DNA of 47,515 bases from Methylococcaceae bacterium UBA7658 (GTDB taxonomy: Bacteria; Pseudomonadota; Gammaproteobacteria; Methylococcales; Methylomonadaceae). How positions within the stretch are numbered: the stretch's first letter is position 1; each line of letters begins with the position of its first letter. Below, piece after piece: positions 1-9,566 of this stretch. The notes beneath the pieces are model-generated. The model worked only from the letters and a program-made list of their open reading frames with translations, was not told the DNA's origin and made no database searches. The DNA lies in assembly GCA_002483425.1 (NCBI GenBank), contig DLHW01000067.1, forward strand, positions 26,253 through 73,767, in the 5' to 3' direction. The position numbers and the translations under genes were made by a program.

Positions 1-38
1 AAACGAAGTTTTCTCCGATTTGATTGTGTTGCAACAAA

Positions 39-965
39 TTAAAGAGACCGCGATATATCCACTTTGGTTTTATCTAAGATTGCCCGCCGCAGTTTTTCAG
101 CTTCGGTCGCTCTATCCATCAAGCTGGGTTCGGCCGATACGGTTCCTTTAAAGCGTTTGATACCGCCGGTTTTCCGCTCGTTAACAACCTCCACGATAAT
201 TTTCCAGCCGATCACTTTGGTTTCCGAGGCAAAGGAAAATACCATCGCCAAATCGCAGATATTATTGATTAATCGCGGTACGCCCTCGGTGTAGTAATAA
301 ACCGCAGCGGCGGCGGCTTCATTGAATATGGCGGGGTCGCCGCCCGCAACTTGCAAACGGTGTGCGATGTAATTTTGAGTTTCCTCAAAATTCAACGGTT
401 TTAAATGGTATTCGATAGAAATACGTTGCGCAAACTGTATCAATTCCGGTTGATTCAGCTTATCGACCAATTCGGGTTGTCCTACTAAGATCAATTGCAG
501 CTTGATTTGATCGGCGATATTAACATTAGATAACAACCTCAATTCTTCTAAGGTTTCGATATCCATGTTTTGAGCTTCGTCTACGATCAAAATGACACGG
601 CGTTGTTTTTTATGTTCTTCATTGAGAAATTGAGTAAAAATCTGATAACGTTCGGCCTTATTTTTAGTCTCGTGCGGAATGTTGAACGAGGCTAAAACCC
701 AAGTTAATAGGTCGCCAAAAGCGCTATGAGTATTCGTGATCAAGCCGACTGTACACTGATTCTCCACTTTCCCAAGCACTGTCATGATTAAGGTTGTTTT
801 ACCCGAACCGATTTCTCCGGTTATTACGGTAATACTGGCTTGACTGACTAAGCCGTAGCGCAGGGTCGTCAACGCTTTCTTGTGTTTAGGGCTTAAGTAT
901 AAAAAACTAGGGTCGGGACTAAGAGAAAATGGTTTTTTGGTAAGGCCAAAAAAATGAGTGTACAT
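39..965 (-). CDS. ExeA/MshM-like AAA ATPase
   Basis: This 308-residue P-loop ATPase resembles ExeA/GspA and the related MshM and XrtA-associated ATPases, which act at the inner membrane on secretin, pilus or exopolysaccharide assembly. The N-terminus (YTHFFGLTKKPFSLSPDP) is typical of the family. Walker A is GEIGSGKTT at about residues 50-58 and Walker B is VILIVDEAQ around D129-E130, followed by a sensor/arginine region. There is no transmembrane segment or peptidoglycan-binding domain, so it is the short, ATPase-only form. No obvious ribosome site precedes the ATG, but it is the only start that keeps the conserved N-terminus. Its partners would lie beyond the left window edge or elsewhere, so the machine it serves is unknown. 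Confidence 0.85.
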   Translation of the reverse strand: MYTHFFGLTKKPFSLSPDPSFLYLSPKHKKALTTLRYGLVSQASITVITGEIGSGKTTLIMTVLGKVENQCTVGLITNTHSAFGDLLTWVLASFNIPHETKNKAERYQIFTQFLNEEHKKQRRVILIVDEAQNMDIETLEELRLLSNVNIADQIKLQLILVGQPELVDKLNQPELIQFAQRISIEYHLKPLNFEETQNYIAHRLQVAGGDPAIFNEAAAAAVYYYTEGVPRLINNICDLAMVFSFASETKVIGWKIIVEVVNERKTGGIKRFKGTVSAEPSLMDRATEAEKLRRAILDKTKVDISRSL

Positions 966-1282
966 AGTGTATTAGTTGTGATCCATTCAATAAGGATTGC
1001 TTAAAGATTCTTAGTGTCTAAGTTTATCGTTCCTGGACAAACTTGTTTTAAATATCCGGAAAGGCCGAAAAGCCGATAGTGTAAATAATTTTAGCAGGAG
1101 TTACATTAAAGTATTCAATAAGCCTGCATTAATTAACAAAATTTACCCCACGTCACATAGCGTACGAGAATCCGCAACGTTGGGCAATCAGTAAGACTAC
1201 TTATGTTATTGGTTATTTATTCGTAAATTCAGGCTAAAAATATTCGTTGAAAGTTAGATTACCTGCGAAAAAAGCAGACGGA
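966..1282. other. AT-rich intergenic spacer, no feature recognised
   Basis: This 317-bp AT-rich gap holds the promoter side of the ATPase gene and the downstream side of the Hsp70 gene, both on the minus strand. I see no convincing hairpin terminator, small ORF or RNA. Confidence 0.5.
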
Positions 1283-4108
1283 TTAATGGCCGGTACGAAG
1301 CAGCTTTAATCCGGGCGGTAATGTTTCTCCGTAAAATTGAATTTCTTCTTTGACGTCTAATTCTTGACTATTGACGACTATTTCGCGCCAAGAAAGCGGA
1401 GTTTTACTTAGAGTGAGTTTATCAACGACGGTTTGCCGTAAGCTTTCGTCAATATCTCTAACCCGGTCGCCGCTTTTCCGGCAAATTAACGTCGCGGCGA
1501 ATGCGGCGTACGTATTCTTTTTCCAATCCTGTTTAAGTAAGGAATTCAGCCACTGACCTGCTATTTGAGGCGCAATGACGTTATGGTGATTGCCGTAAAA
1601 CGGTATTCGAGCACCTAACCGGCCTAAGGCCCACCATATTTGTTGCGATTCTCCGGATTTTTCTAATCGTTTAAACAGCCATTCCCCCAGCTGAACCTTC
1701 TTAACGTTGTTAAGCCGTTCTAACACTGCTGCAAGCCGTATGATGTCTTCGAAACCGCGCTGTTTAGCCTGTTTTGCAATACTAGGCTGCCTGCTGGACG
1801 CGGGATTAATATAATTAGCGATATCGTCATAAATACGTGTTTGAAAAGTTTCGTCCAATCCGCCGGCTATCCGCCGCCAAAGGGTCCACCATTCGCTCCA
1901 GTTTTGTATCTCGTTAGAGAATTGAATACCTTGTTGATAAATGTTGCAGATTTGTTCGACCCGCCATTCGTCTAATGGGTGGCCGAAGCCAGGGCGTAAA
2001 CAATATCCGGCTAAACTTAGCCAAACCCGTTCATGATGTTCCGAACGGCGGCGGTATTTAAGTCCTTCCCAAAGTGCGGTAAATAAGGTCCTTAACAAGA
2101 GGGTATCCCATTCGGCGCGGTCTTTACCGAGTGTTTTTTCTAGTTCAGTCCTCAGATTTTTTACTGCATACGGATCGACAGTTTTTGATTTCGGACCGAA
2201 AACGGTTTGAATGCATTCAATCGCACGCTTTATTTGAGGCGGCAACTGAGTATCGGCGGAGAGCTTATTTTGGCTCTGTTTCCTGATTTGAAATTCGACA
2301 TTCCAACGCCGTTGCTTGTTAGCTCCTGTTTTATCCGCGTTCGCATCGGCAGGTAACGAGACATTAACTTCAACACATTGAATTTTAAGCGTTCCCAGTT
2401 CGGTAAGCGTTACTGCCAACTCGACGATAGTTTCTGAATTGGCTTCGTCCGGATTTTCATCGAAAGCCGCAACAAAGGGCGGAAGCGCATGGTATTCACC
2501 AGTAATTTCGACAATATCCCCAGATTTAGCGGAGTTATCGCCGGAGAAGGAAACCAAGTCAAACCGGACCGGCACACCTGTTCTCAGTCCGAAACGGCGG
2601 CCTTGTAAAACAATCTCACGTTCTTCCGGACTGCCTTTGGGCAAGACGCAAACCCCTTGTTTTTGATGGGAAACAGAAGCGGCCGGTTGTTGACCGGGCA
2701 CCGTATTAACGATTAAAAAATAGCTCCGGGCAGCGCCTCCGCCGATTTTAGGTTTTTTTCCGGTACGGGAGCTGGCGTAACTGACAGCGCCGTAAGCGAC
2801 TGAAAACTCTGGGTGACGGTTTTCCAGCAATCGTACCGGCGCGCCACGCCAGGCCGATAAAAGTTCTAACGCTCGTTGGCTGATGACGGCGCTTCTAAAT
2901 AATCCGCCATTCAAAAGAACGGCATCGGGAATCATTCCGTTTTCTTGCAGAGCTTCTTGCGCGGCATTTTTATGCGCGTGTAAAAAAGCGGCGATGTGTT
3001 TACTAATGGCCGGTTCCGCAGAATAAGGCAATCCGAACTCGACCATCGCGCTCCGTTTTTTTTCCGGCAGTTCATCTATTTGGGTCAGCGGGAAAAAACC
3101 GTCTAACGCAATTTGCCGGACATCATCCTGAGATAGGACGGTTGAGCGGGAAGCGCCAATTAATTTTGAACCGCTGCCTAATAGGGTAATCGTCCATTGC
3201 CGTGGCGCATCGTCCGCTAACATCTGTTCTTTGGCAATACGGCATTGTTCAATAAGAGCGCTGAAATCAGCGGCCGGTAACCGGGAATGGTTTTGGGTTA
3301 GCCGGTTCTCGACGAGATGAGCTAGGGCTAAATCGATATTATCGCCGCCCAGCAGAATATGATCCCCCACCGCGATTCGGGTTAATACCGGTTCAGGTTG
3401 CTTGTGCTCGACTTTGATCAATGTCATATCGGTGGTGCCGCCGCCGACGTCCAAGACAAGCATTAAATGAACGCCGGTAAGCGAATCTGCTAAGACGCCG
3501 CTGTGACGGCTAAGCCAGTCGTAACATACTGCTTGCGGTTCCTCTAACAGCTTGATTGACTTGAGACCGGCTCTGTGCGCAGCTTCCAACGTTAACGCCC
3601 GCGCTGTTTCGTCAAAGGATGCCGGTACTGTGATGACGATGTCTTGAAATTCTAAGTGCGCATCCGGGAACCGTTGGTTCCAAACTGTTCGCACGTGATT
3701 TAGATAACCGGCGCTGGCGTCGACCGGCGATACTTTATCTATTTCGTCTGGGCTACCCCACGGCAGAATACCGGCATTATGGTCAACTGAAGGGTGCGAC
3801 AGCCAGCTTTTGGCGCTCGTTACTAAACGGCCTTTAGATTTCGCACCTAATAAGCGCGCCGCTTCTCCGATCAATGCTTGCGAGCCTGATCCGTAAAATG
3901 GCGCATCGGTTTCCGCCAGTTCGTTTAAAGCCGGATGGTAACGTGCGGACGGAAGCAAAGGTTTAGCGGCTACTTGTCCTGGCGCTATCAGTTGCTCAAT
4001 CGGCAATAGCTGGATATTCTGATTCAACCCTTTTTTAGCATAGGCGACAGCGACATGTGTCGTGCCTAAATCGATGCCGACATGGTGTTGGAAAGACGGT
4101 TTTGACAC
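1283..4108 (-). CDS. Hsp70-family chaperone with DUF3731-like C-terminus
   Basis: This 941-residue protein is an Hsp70-like ATPase, much longer than the roughly 640 residues of DnaK. The nucleotide-binding domain shows the phosphate-1 motif GIDLGTTHVAVAY at residues 11-23, phosphate-2 LDVGGGTTDMTLIKV near 218, and an LLNGGLFRS adenosine-side motif near 395. Past the short beta-sandwich region, residues from about 680 onward (SEHHERVWLSLAGYCLRPG, then a Trp-rich WSEWWTLWRR stretch) match the DUF3731 extension seen on a bacterial Hsp70 subgroup. The start is GTG, placed directly before the conserved HHVGIDLGTT, with a weak ribosome site. There is no DnaJ or GrpE partner nearby. Its client is unknown; a co-chaperone-independent role is inference. 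Confidence 0.85.
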   Translation of the reverse strand: MSKPSFQHHVGIDLGTTHVAVAYAKKGLNQNIQLLPIEQLIAPGQVAAKPLLPSARYHPALNELAETDAPFYGSGSQALIGEAARLLGAKSKGRLVTSAKSWLSHPSVDHNAGILPWGSPDEIDKVSPVDASAGYLNHVRTVWNQRFPDAHLEFQDIVITVPASFDETARALTLEAAHRAGLKSIKLLEEPQAVCYDWLSRHSGVLADSLTGVHLMLVLDVGGGTTDMTLIKVEHKQPEPVLTRIAVGDHILLGGDNIDLALAHLVENRLTQNHSRLPAADFSALIEQCRIAKEQMLADDAPRQWTITLLGSGSKLIGASRSTVLSQDDVRQIALDGFFPLTQIDELPEKKRSAMVEFGLPYSAEPAISKHIAAFLHAHKNAAQEALQENGMIPDAVLLNGGLFRSAVISQRALELLSAWRGAPVRLLENRHPEFSVAYGAVSYASSRTGKKPKIGGGAARSYFLIVNTVPGQQPAASVSHQKQGVCVLPKGSPEEREIVLQGRRFGLRTGVPVRFDLVSFSGDNSAKSGDIVEITGEYHALPPFVAAFDENPDEANSETIVELAVTLTELGTLKIQCVEVNVSLPADANADKTGANKQRRWNVEFQIRKQSQNKLSADTQLPPQIKRAIECIQTVFGPKSKTVDPYAVKNLRTELEKTLGKDRAEWDTLLLRTLFTALWEGLKYRRRSEHHERVWLSLAGYCLRPGFGHPLDEWRVEQICNIYQQGIQFSNEIQNWSEWWTLWRRIAGGLDETFQTRIYDDIANYINPASSRQPSIAKQAKQRGFEDIIRLAAVLERLNNVKKVQLGEWLFKRLEKSGESQQIWWALGRLGARIPFYGNHHNVIAPQIAGQWLNSLLKQDWKKNTYAAFAATLICRKSGDRVRDIDESLRQTVVDKLTLSKTPLSWREIVVNSQELDVKEEIQFYGETLPPGLKLLRTGH

Positions 4109-4514
4109 TGAGTTTTTAAAGCGGCTGTACGTTTATAAGGCCATTCAATGCTAACATTTTAACACAGCACGTGTTTCAACAGGGCTATGATCGGTCATTC
4201 AACGGTTTTGCTGTTACAAAAGCGACCTAACGGAAATAGTAATTTTATTTGTAGCATAATGGTTTGATTTAAAAATCAATTGGTTGAGCGTTTATGAATA
4301 GCAGAACCATTGGCTGGCGCGATTTTACGACCACTTAGATTAACCTAATCGTAGTGGTCTAATAAAACCGGACCAAGAGGCAGACCGGTATATTCAAATA
4401 TCAGCGACGATGGGACAAAATTCGTTCCATCGTAATGATTATTAGATTATTTAATAGCACGGTGTTAGAAAATCCTTTTAAAAGGATTTGTGTAATTGTT
4501 GGGTTACGGCCCAG
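4109..4514. other. Intergenic region with three hairpin-forming repeats
   Basis: This 406-bp gap lies between two minus-strand genes. It contains an imperfect palindrome at 4329-4359 (GACCACT ... AGTGGTC with an inner GATT/AATC stem), a 9-10 bp stem-loop at 4407-4433 (ACGATGGGAC ... GTTCCATCGT with one wobble pair), and a perfect 20-bp palindrome at 4470-4489. The last lies 26 bp beyond the stop of the PEPCK-like gene and could end its transcript, although no T-run follows. A 16-bp TTGATTT-AA-AAATCAA inverted repeat at 4264-4279 lies nearer the Hsp70 gene. Confidence 0.55.
4470..4489 (-). terminator. Perfect palindrome after the PEPCK-like gene, possible terminator
   Basis: AAATCCTTTT directly abuts its own complement AAAAGGATTT, 26 bp past the stop of the minus-strand PEPCK-like gene. 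The stem is AT-rich and lacks a trailing T-run, so intrinsic termination would be weak; it could instead be a protein-binding site. Confidence 0.3.
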
Positions 4515-7500
4515 TTAACAAGCTTCAGGATGATGGACCCAATCGCCGCCCAGCGATCCTTGTAATTCTGTCAGATAGTCAGTACCGGAAATTTGACCTA
4601 ATTTCTGCTCAACATGGGTTAGTTTTTGCAATAAAAGCTGATAGCTTGCCGGGTCGAACCGGTCTTTATCCGCCAGACATTGATCGATATATATTTTATG
4701 GCGTTGCCAAAGAGCAAGGTCTCGACGCTGTTTGATCGCCAAGCGTTCTTGATACCAATCGCTGCGTAATAAATACTCGCGCTTGAATAAGTCGCGGATT
4801 TCCGGCTCATCGATCGTTTTTCCCAAATGATGACCTTTAGCCATGATATTCAATAAAGCTTTTAGAGGCGGGCATGCGTCGTTTATCGAATCGTCTTCAA
4901 AGTATTGCAGAGCGACTTTTTGCTGGGCTTCGCAGACATTATTAACGCCATCGGCATAATTTGCCAAATCTTGAGTTTCCGGTTTCAACATGGCTTCGTC
5001 GAATACTGCGGTTGGATAATTGAAGACTTTGCCGAAAACAGTATGAATGAAGCGTTCGGTGATGCGGTAACCTAAACGGCTGGCGAAGACGGTGCTACCG
5101 TTGTATTCAAAATCTTCCAATTTCTCTAACTGACCGTTTTCTATCATGTATTTTGGGGCGCGCTGCTCAACCGGTAAGCGTGACCAGATTTCAGGAATTA
5201 GCAAACTGATGTCATGGTCAATGCGGCGTTTAGAGCCGATGTAACCGGCAGCCGTCGAAAACCCGTCGTAACCGCACAGGATGAAAGAAACGATCGCATT
5301 ATTGAGATCGGCAGTTGCGGATAAGGCATTGAAAGGGCCTTTGGTGAGCGCGCCTTCCGAACCCGCTCCCGTGGTAGAGGGCGATTTTCCGGTCAGGCTG
5401 CAAATGAAGTCCATGAATAATTCTGGCAGTTCCTGGTAATGGATCGGGTTGTATATCGCCAGCGGCCGTATGCCGGCGGTTGGTTCGGCCGGGTTATTCC
5501 GGCGCCCTGTGAGCACGGAATTAACCGGAAAGAAAACAGGCTGGTCGTGCCTTAAACCGCGGGCGAGCCGGGTCGAAAGTTCTGCTATGTAGCGCATTTT
5601 CGGGTTTAGCAAATCGGGACGCGCTTGCAAATAACGGACGTTTTGACTAGGTTTGCCGTCGACAAGGCGCGGATGCGCTGAAGAGACGAAAAATTTACCA
5701 TGTTGGGCTTGAGCGGCTTCCCGGATGACATGCCGCATCGGTTTACTGAATTCCTCGAAATGAACGACGTCGTCCAACAAGTCCCTGGCATCTTTTGTAT
5801 TAAGCGGCTGAAAATTAGAAATGAAATTATTCTTACCCGAAAAATCCAATTCGGTCTGCAAGTCCGCGCCGCGGTTAATAGCGTCATCGGGCCGCTGGAA
5901 AAAGCTGTCTTCGCAATTGTTGACCAATTTCACGCTTGGGTTTGCATAATCGGCGTTAAGTCCTGTTAAACACTGCGCGGGTACAATCGTCGAGGCGGTG
6001 ATGTCGTCTTCCATCTGCAGTTTTTCGGCTGCCATGAAGTCTTGCCGCAGCTTAAATACCCGCCATGCGCCTTTTTCATCGAAACCTACCCGCAAATAAC
6101 TGCCGATCAGTTTTCTGCCGTGATATTTCAATTCGTTGCCCGGTTTACCGTTGACGAGATCGACGGAAAAATGTTGCCGCCAATTATCGCCCCATTCCGC
6201 CTTATAAAAGCGCTTGATCATTAACACTAAGCCAAGAATATGTTGGGGAATTTCCTTCAGCCATTGGTTATAAGCGTCGGAATAGTCGGTAATGGACGGG
6301 GTCAGCAGTTTGATCGCCGAGCCGAGCGTGCGTTGCTTGCTCAATAGACTGCGTTGGTCGCTGCCGTGCAGGGCTGGGTTGCGGAAACGCCCGGAATAAT
6401 CCATTTCGAAGATTTTGCCGACAAAATCCATATCCTTATCGAAATCTTCGACGAAAAAATCGCCGGAAATGATTGCCCCGGAAAGCGATTTGGAGATTTC
6501 CGATTTACCGCCGCCCGATACGGTGCTGGGTTTATGGCAAAACGTGCCTTCGGGGTAAGTCCCGACCAAACGCCAGCTTGGCGCATGGGGATGACGTTCC
6601 AGGTTAACTCTAAAGCCGTTGGGATAAACGTAGGTATGGTCGATGAGAAGTTTTAGTGTTTGCTGCTCGCTGTTTTTTTGCCAGCAGAGTTGCTGTTCTT
6701 GGATATTAATCTGAGTTTCGGCTGGGACGAAGATAATGTCGGGATGCTTTTTATCGATGCCGAAGCCGGAATCTTTACACTCAATCGTAGGGCCGAGTAA
6801 GGCTTTAGCGTGGTCGAAAGTCGGTTTAGGCGCTGTTTCGGACATGCTGGGAATATGGATTTCGCCGAGAATAACGCGTGGAAACGCAAGCGCGCCGCCC
6901 GCATGCTCTTCTTCGCAATCGCCGAATAAATTACTAGCGTAGCTGATTTGAGATTTGATTTCTTTTTTGCTATAGCCGAAATAATTATCGGCGATGATGG
7001 TGACAATCACGCCTTGCATATCCCGGCAGACCAATTTGAAGGGTTTGCCGTTGTTATAAAGCTCGCTGTCATTTTGCCAGCACATACCGTCTTTACGCTG
7101 GCGCGGTGTTGCTTGCTCGAAATGCGGCAAGCCTAAATCTTTTTTCCGGCAATGAACTAAGTGGGGTGCAAGAATGATGCTTCCTGTATGCCCCGTCCAG
7201 CGGTCGATGTCTAATGCGGCATCGTTTTCCGGTAGAAAGGGATCGCCTGCGTTGCCGAATATGGATTCGACAAAATCAAGGTTAGACACTAAACCGCCGG
7301 GAGCAAAAAAACGCACTTCCATCGTCTGCGCCGGAATCTTGGGCGATATCGCCGGCCGTACGATGGGTCTTAACAACAAAGAGACCCATAGTTTAGCTTG
7401 ATCTGCTTGATTGACCGTGAACGGCAGTTTCAGCAAATCGTCCGGCGGCGATAAAGCGATAGTCAACAGATTGGCAAATGCGGCAACTGGAACCGCGCTC

Positions 7501-7976
7501 TTATCGGCCGGTACCGGTAGACCGCCTTCGGCGATGTGGAATACGCCCTGAGTTGTTCGCTTGTCATTTTGCGGGTTATGCAAAACGCCTTGCTGGATAC
7601 GGTAAGAATCGACATACGCCGAGTGAAATTCATCGTCTTGATAAGGCAGGGAAAGTTCTCTAGCGATGCCTTTTTGTTCGAGCACGAAGGTTTCGCCGGG
7701 AATACGGATCGTATTGATGACGCCGTTCCGGGCTAAATAATCATTAAGGTAGTTTTCTATCCGTTGGTCGGCAGGGCAGCGGTATTGCGCTAGCAGACGG
7801 CGTTGTTGCGTGTATTTTTTAATTAAGCCGTTGCTAAAAGCCAGGTACGACTGGTCCTCATCCATATCGCAAGTGGGTTGACCTAAAGCCGCGAGTTGCA
7901 AGTTGATGTGCTGATATTTCAATTGCCGCCGGTCTTTCTTAGGGCTGATTTCGGGCGGTATCGTACTCATGTTCAT
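4515..7976 (-). CDS. Probable pyrophosphate-type phosphoenolpyruvate carboxykinase
   Basis: This 1153-residue soluble protein has the length and general character of PPi-dependent PEP carboxykinase, known from Entamoeba and Propionibacterium, which interconverts PEP, CO2 and phosphate with oxaloacetate and pyrophosphate. A glycine-rich P-loop-like motif, VSGGGKSEISKS, lies at residues 486-497. It resembles the kinase-1 loop of the PEPCK fold and is followed by acidic stretches (DFFVEDFDKDMDF) that could bind metal. Near the C-terminus, GSKRRIDHDISLLIPEIWSR and FNYPTAVFDEAMLKPE look strongly constrained. The start could be Met1 or Met3; GGAG lies 17 nt upstream. It is divergent from argG. Assignment rests on length, loop motif and memory of the family, so I treat it as probable. 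The alternative is an uncharacterised large kinase-like enzyme. Confidence 0.55.
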   Translation of the reverse strand: MNMSTIPPEISPKKDRRQLKYQHINLQLAALGQPTCDMDEDQSYLAFSNGLIKKYTQQRRLLAQYRCPADQRIENYLNDYLARNGVINTIRIPGETFVLEQKGIARELSLPYQDDEFHSAYVDSYRIQQGVLHNPQNDKRTTQGVFHIAEGGLPVPADKSAVPVAAFANLLTIALSPPDDLLKLPFTVNQADQAKLWVSLLLRPIVRPAISPKIPAQTMEVRFFAPGGLVSNLDFVESIFGNAGDPFLPENDAALDIDRWTGHTGSIILAPHLVHCRKKDLGLPHFEQATPRQRKDGMCWQNDSELYNNGKPFKLVCRDMQGVIVTIIADNYFGYSKKEIKSQISYASNLFGDCEEEHAGGALAFPRVILGEIHIPSMSETAPKPTFDHAKALLGPTIECKDSGFGIDKKHPDIIFVPAETQINIQEQQLCWQKNSEQQTLKLLIDHTYVYPNGFRVNLERHPHAPSWRLVGTYPEGTFCHKPSTVSGGGKSEISKSLSGAIISGDFFVEDFDKDMDFVGKIFEMDYSGRFRNPALHGSDQRSLLSKQRTLGSAIKLLTPSITDYSDAYNQWLKEIPQHILGLVLMIKRFYKAEWGDNWRQHFSVDLVNGKPGNELKYHGRKLIGSYLRVGFDEKGAWRVFKLRQDFMAAEKLQMEDDITASTIVPAQCLTGLNADYANPSVKLVNNCEDSFFQRPDDAINRGADLQTELDFSGKNNFISNFQPLNTKDARDLLDDVVHFEEFSKPMRHVIREAAQAQHGKFFVSSAHPRLVDGKPSQNVRYLQARPDLLNPKMRYIAELSTRLARGLRHDQPVFFPVNSVLTGRRNNPAEPTAGIRPLAIYNPIHYQELPELFMDFICSLTGKSPSTTGAGSEGALTKGPFNALSATADLNNAIVSFILCGYDGFSTAAGYIGSKRRIDHDISLLIPEIWSRLPVEQRAPKYMIENGQLEKLEDFEYNGSTVFASRLGYRITERFIHTVFGKVFNYPTAVFDEAMLKPETQDLANYADGVNNVCEAQQKVALQYFEDDSINDACPPLKALLNIMAKGHHLGKTIDEPEIRDLFKREYLLRSDWYQERLAIKQRRDLALWQRHKIYIDQCLADKDRFDPASYQLLLQKLTHVEQKLGQISGTDYLTELQGSLGGDWVHHPEAC

Positions 7977-8153
7977 ATTTACGCTGGCTCCACGGTTGGT
8001 TTTTATTATTATTGTATTAAGCTCTATTATTCAAAAATAGCCGCCGATGCCAAGTTAATTTTTTATTACACCGGTGCAAGTTATTAAAAAAGACATTCGA
8101 ATCATAGATTTTAATAATAAAAAAGGTCCAGTCTCGAACGGTGTAGCTGATGT

Positions 8154-8175
8154 TACCGGCAATTTCCGGTATAAT
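8154..8175 (+). promoter_or_regulatory. argG promoter -10 with overlapping inverted repeat
   Basis: A consensus -10 hexamer TATAAT occupies 8170-8175, 31 bp before the argG start. Only a weak -35 (CTGATG, 8147-8152) stands 17 bp upstream. An inverted repeat TACCGG-N6-CCGGTA (8154-8159 and 8166-8171) overlaps the -10 and could be an operator. It does not resemble an ArgR box. Confidence 0.45.
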
Positions 8176-8206
8176 CCGGGCCATTTTTATGGAGTATTCG
8201 GCTAAT

Positions 8207-9430
8207 ATGTCTAAAATCAATAAAGTAGTGCTCGCTTATTCAGGGGGCTTGGATACCTCGGTCATTCTAAAGTGGTTGCAAGATGTTTATCAGTGCGATG
8301 TCGTCACGTTCACCGCCGATTTAGGGCAAGGCGAAGAAGTCGAACCAGCGCGGGCCAAAGCCAAGGCGATGGGCATCAAGGAAATCTATATCGACGATTT
8401 ACGGGAAGAATTCGCTCGCGATTTCGTCTTCCCGATGTTCCGCGCCAACACCATTTATGAAGGCGAATATCTGTTAGGCACATCAATCGCGCGGCCGTTG
8501 ATTGCTAAAAGATTAATCGAGATTGCCAACGAAACCGGCGCTGAGGCCATTTCGCACGGCGCTACCGGCAAAGGCAACGATCAAGTCCGCTTTGAATTGG
8601 GCGCTTACGCCTTGCGGCCCGATATTCATATTATTGCACCGTGGCGGGAATGGGATTTGACCTCGCGCGAAACTTTGATGGCTTACGCCGAAAAGCACGG
8701 TATACCCGTTGAAATGAAAAAAGGCAAGTCGTCGCCTTACTCCATGGACGCCAATTTGCTGCATATCTCCTACGAAGGCCGCATTTTGGAAGATCCTTGG
8801 GCGGAACCCGAGGAAGACATGTGGCGCTGGACGGTGTCGCCAGAGACCGCGCCGGATAAGGCGACTTATCTCGAACTGACGTATAAGCAAGGCGATATTG
8901 TCGCAATCGACGGCGTTGCCCATAGCCCGGCGGAAGTGATTGAAAGCCTAAATAAAATAGCAGGAAGCAACGGCATTGGGCGGTTGGACATTGTCGAAAA
9001 CCGCTACGTCGGCATGAAATCGCGCGGCTGTTACGAAACGCCAGCAGGAACCGTCATGCTGAAAGCGCACCGGGCGATTGAATCCTTGACTTTGGACCGG
9101 GAGGTGGCGCATTTGAAGGACGAACTCATGCCGCGCTACGCATCGTTGATCTACAACGGTTACTGGTGGAGTCCGGAACGGAAGATGTTGCAAACGATGA
9201 TCGACGCTTCCCAAGCCAATGTGAACGGCAAAGTGCGGGTTAAATTGTATAAAGGCAATGTCGTTGTCGTTGGCAGGTCGTCGCAAACCGACAGCTTATT
9301 CGATGAAAGCATCGCCACGTTCGAGGACGATGGCGGCGCGTATAACCAAAAAGACGCCGAAGGCTTTATAAAGCTCAATGCCTTGCGGATGCGCATCGCG
9401 GCGGCAAAGCGTTCAAAATCAGCAAAATAG
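8207..9430 (+). CDS. argG: Argininosuccinate synthase
   Basis: This 407-residue cytosolic enzyme joins citrulline and aspartate with ATP to form argininosuccinate, the penultimate step of arginine biosynthesis. The N-type ATP pyrophosphatase loop AYSGGLDTSVIL lies at residues 8-19. Other family motifs are present, including HGATGKGNDQVRFE and SRGCYETPAGT. Length matches the short bacterial type. I chose the ATG at 8207 because it opens the conserved MSKINKVVLAYSGG and has GGAG 12 nt upstream; upstream in-frame codons overlap the -10. It stands alone, divergent from the PEPCK-like gene, with no other arg genes nearby. Confidence 0.97.
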   Translation: MSKINKVVLAYSGGLDTSVILKWLQDVYQCDVVTFTADLGQGEEVEPARAKAKAMGIKEIYIDDLREEFARDFVFPMFRANTIYEGEYLLGTSIARPLIAKRLIEIANETGAEAISHGATGKGNDQVRFELGAYALRPDIHIIAPWREWDLTSRETLMAYAEKHGIPVEMKKGKSSPYSMDANLLHISYEGRILEDPWAEPEEDMWRWTVSPETAPDKATYLELTYKQGDIVAIDGVAHSPAEVIESLNKIAGSNGIGRLDIVENRYVGMKSRGCYETPAGTVMLKAHRAIESLTLDREVAHLKDELMPRYASLIYNGYWWSPERKMLQTMIDASQANVNGKVRVKLYKGNVVVVGRSSQTDSLFDESIATFEDDGGAYNQKDAEGFIKLNALRMRIAAAKRSKSAK

Positions 9431-9566
9431 TGGCAGTGTCTATATCATGCTTGTATAATCATTTAGCTAAACGCAATAAGCAAAGTGTTTAATTGATTTG
9501 CTGTCCACACTAAATAAGGCTCAGTGCAAGCATGGCTAAGCATTGAGATAAATAACAAAGAGCGAC

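Noticed and set aside
4264..4279. TTGATTT-AA-AAATCAA as an FNR box
   Set aside because: The half-sites TTGAT and ATCAA are separated by six bases rather than four, so it does not fit FNR; kept only as an inverted repeat.
5700..7736. Many open frames of 60-120 codons opposite the PEPCK-like gene
   Set aside because: They are shadows of the long constrained frame with no ribosome sites or recognisable domains.
9520..9547. CTCAGTGC ... GCATTGAG stem after argG as a terminator
   Set aside because: Loop of 12 nt, one wobble pair and no T-run; too weak to call.
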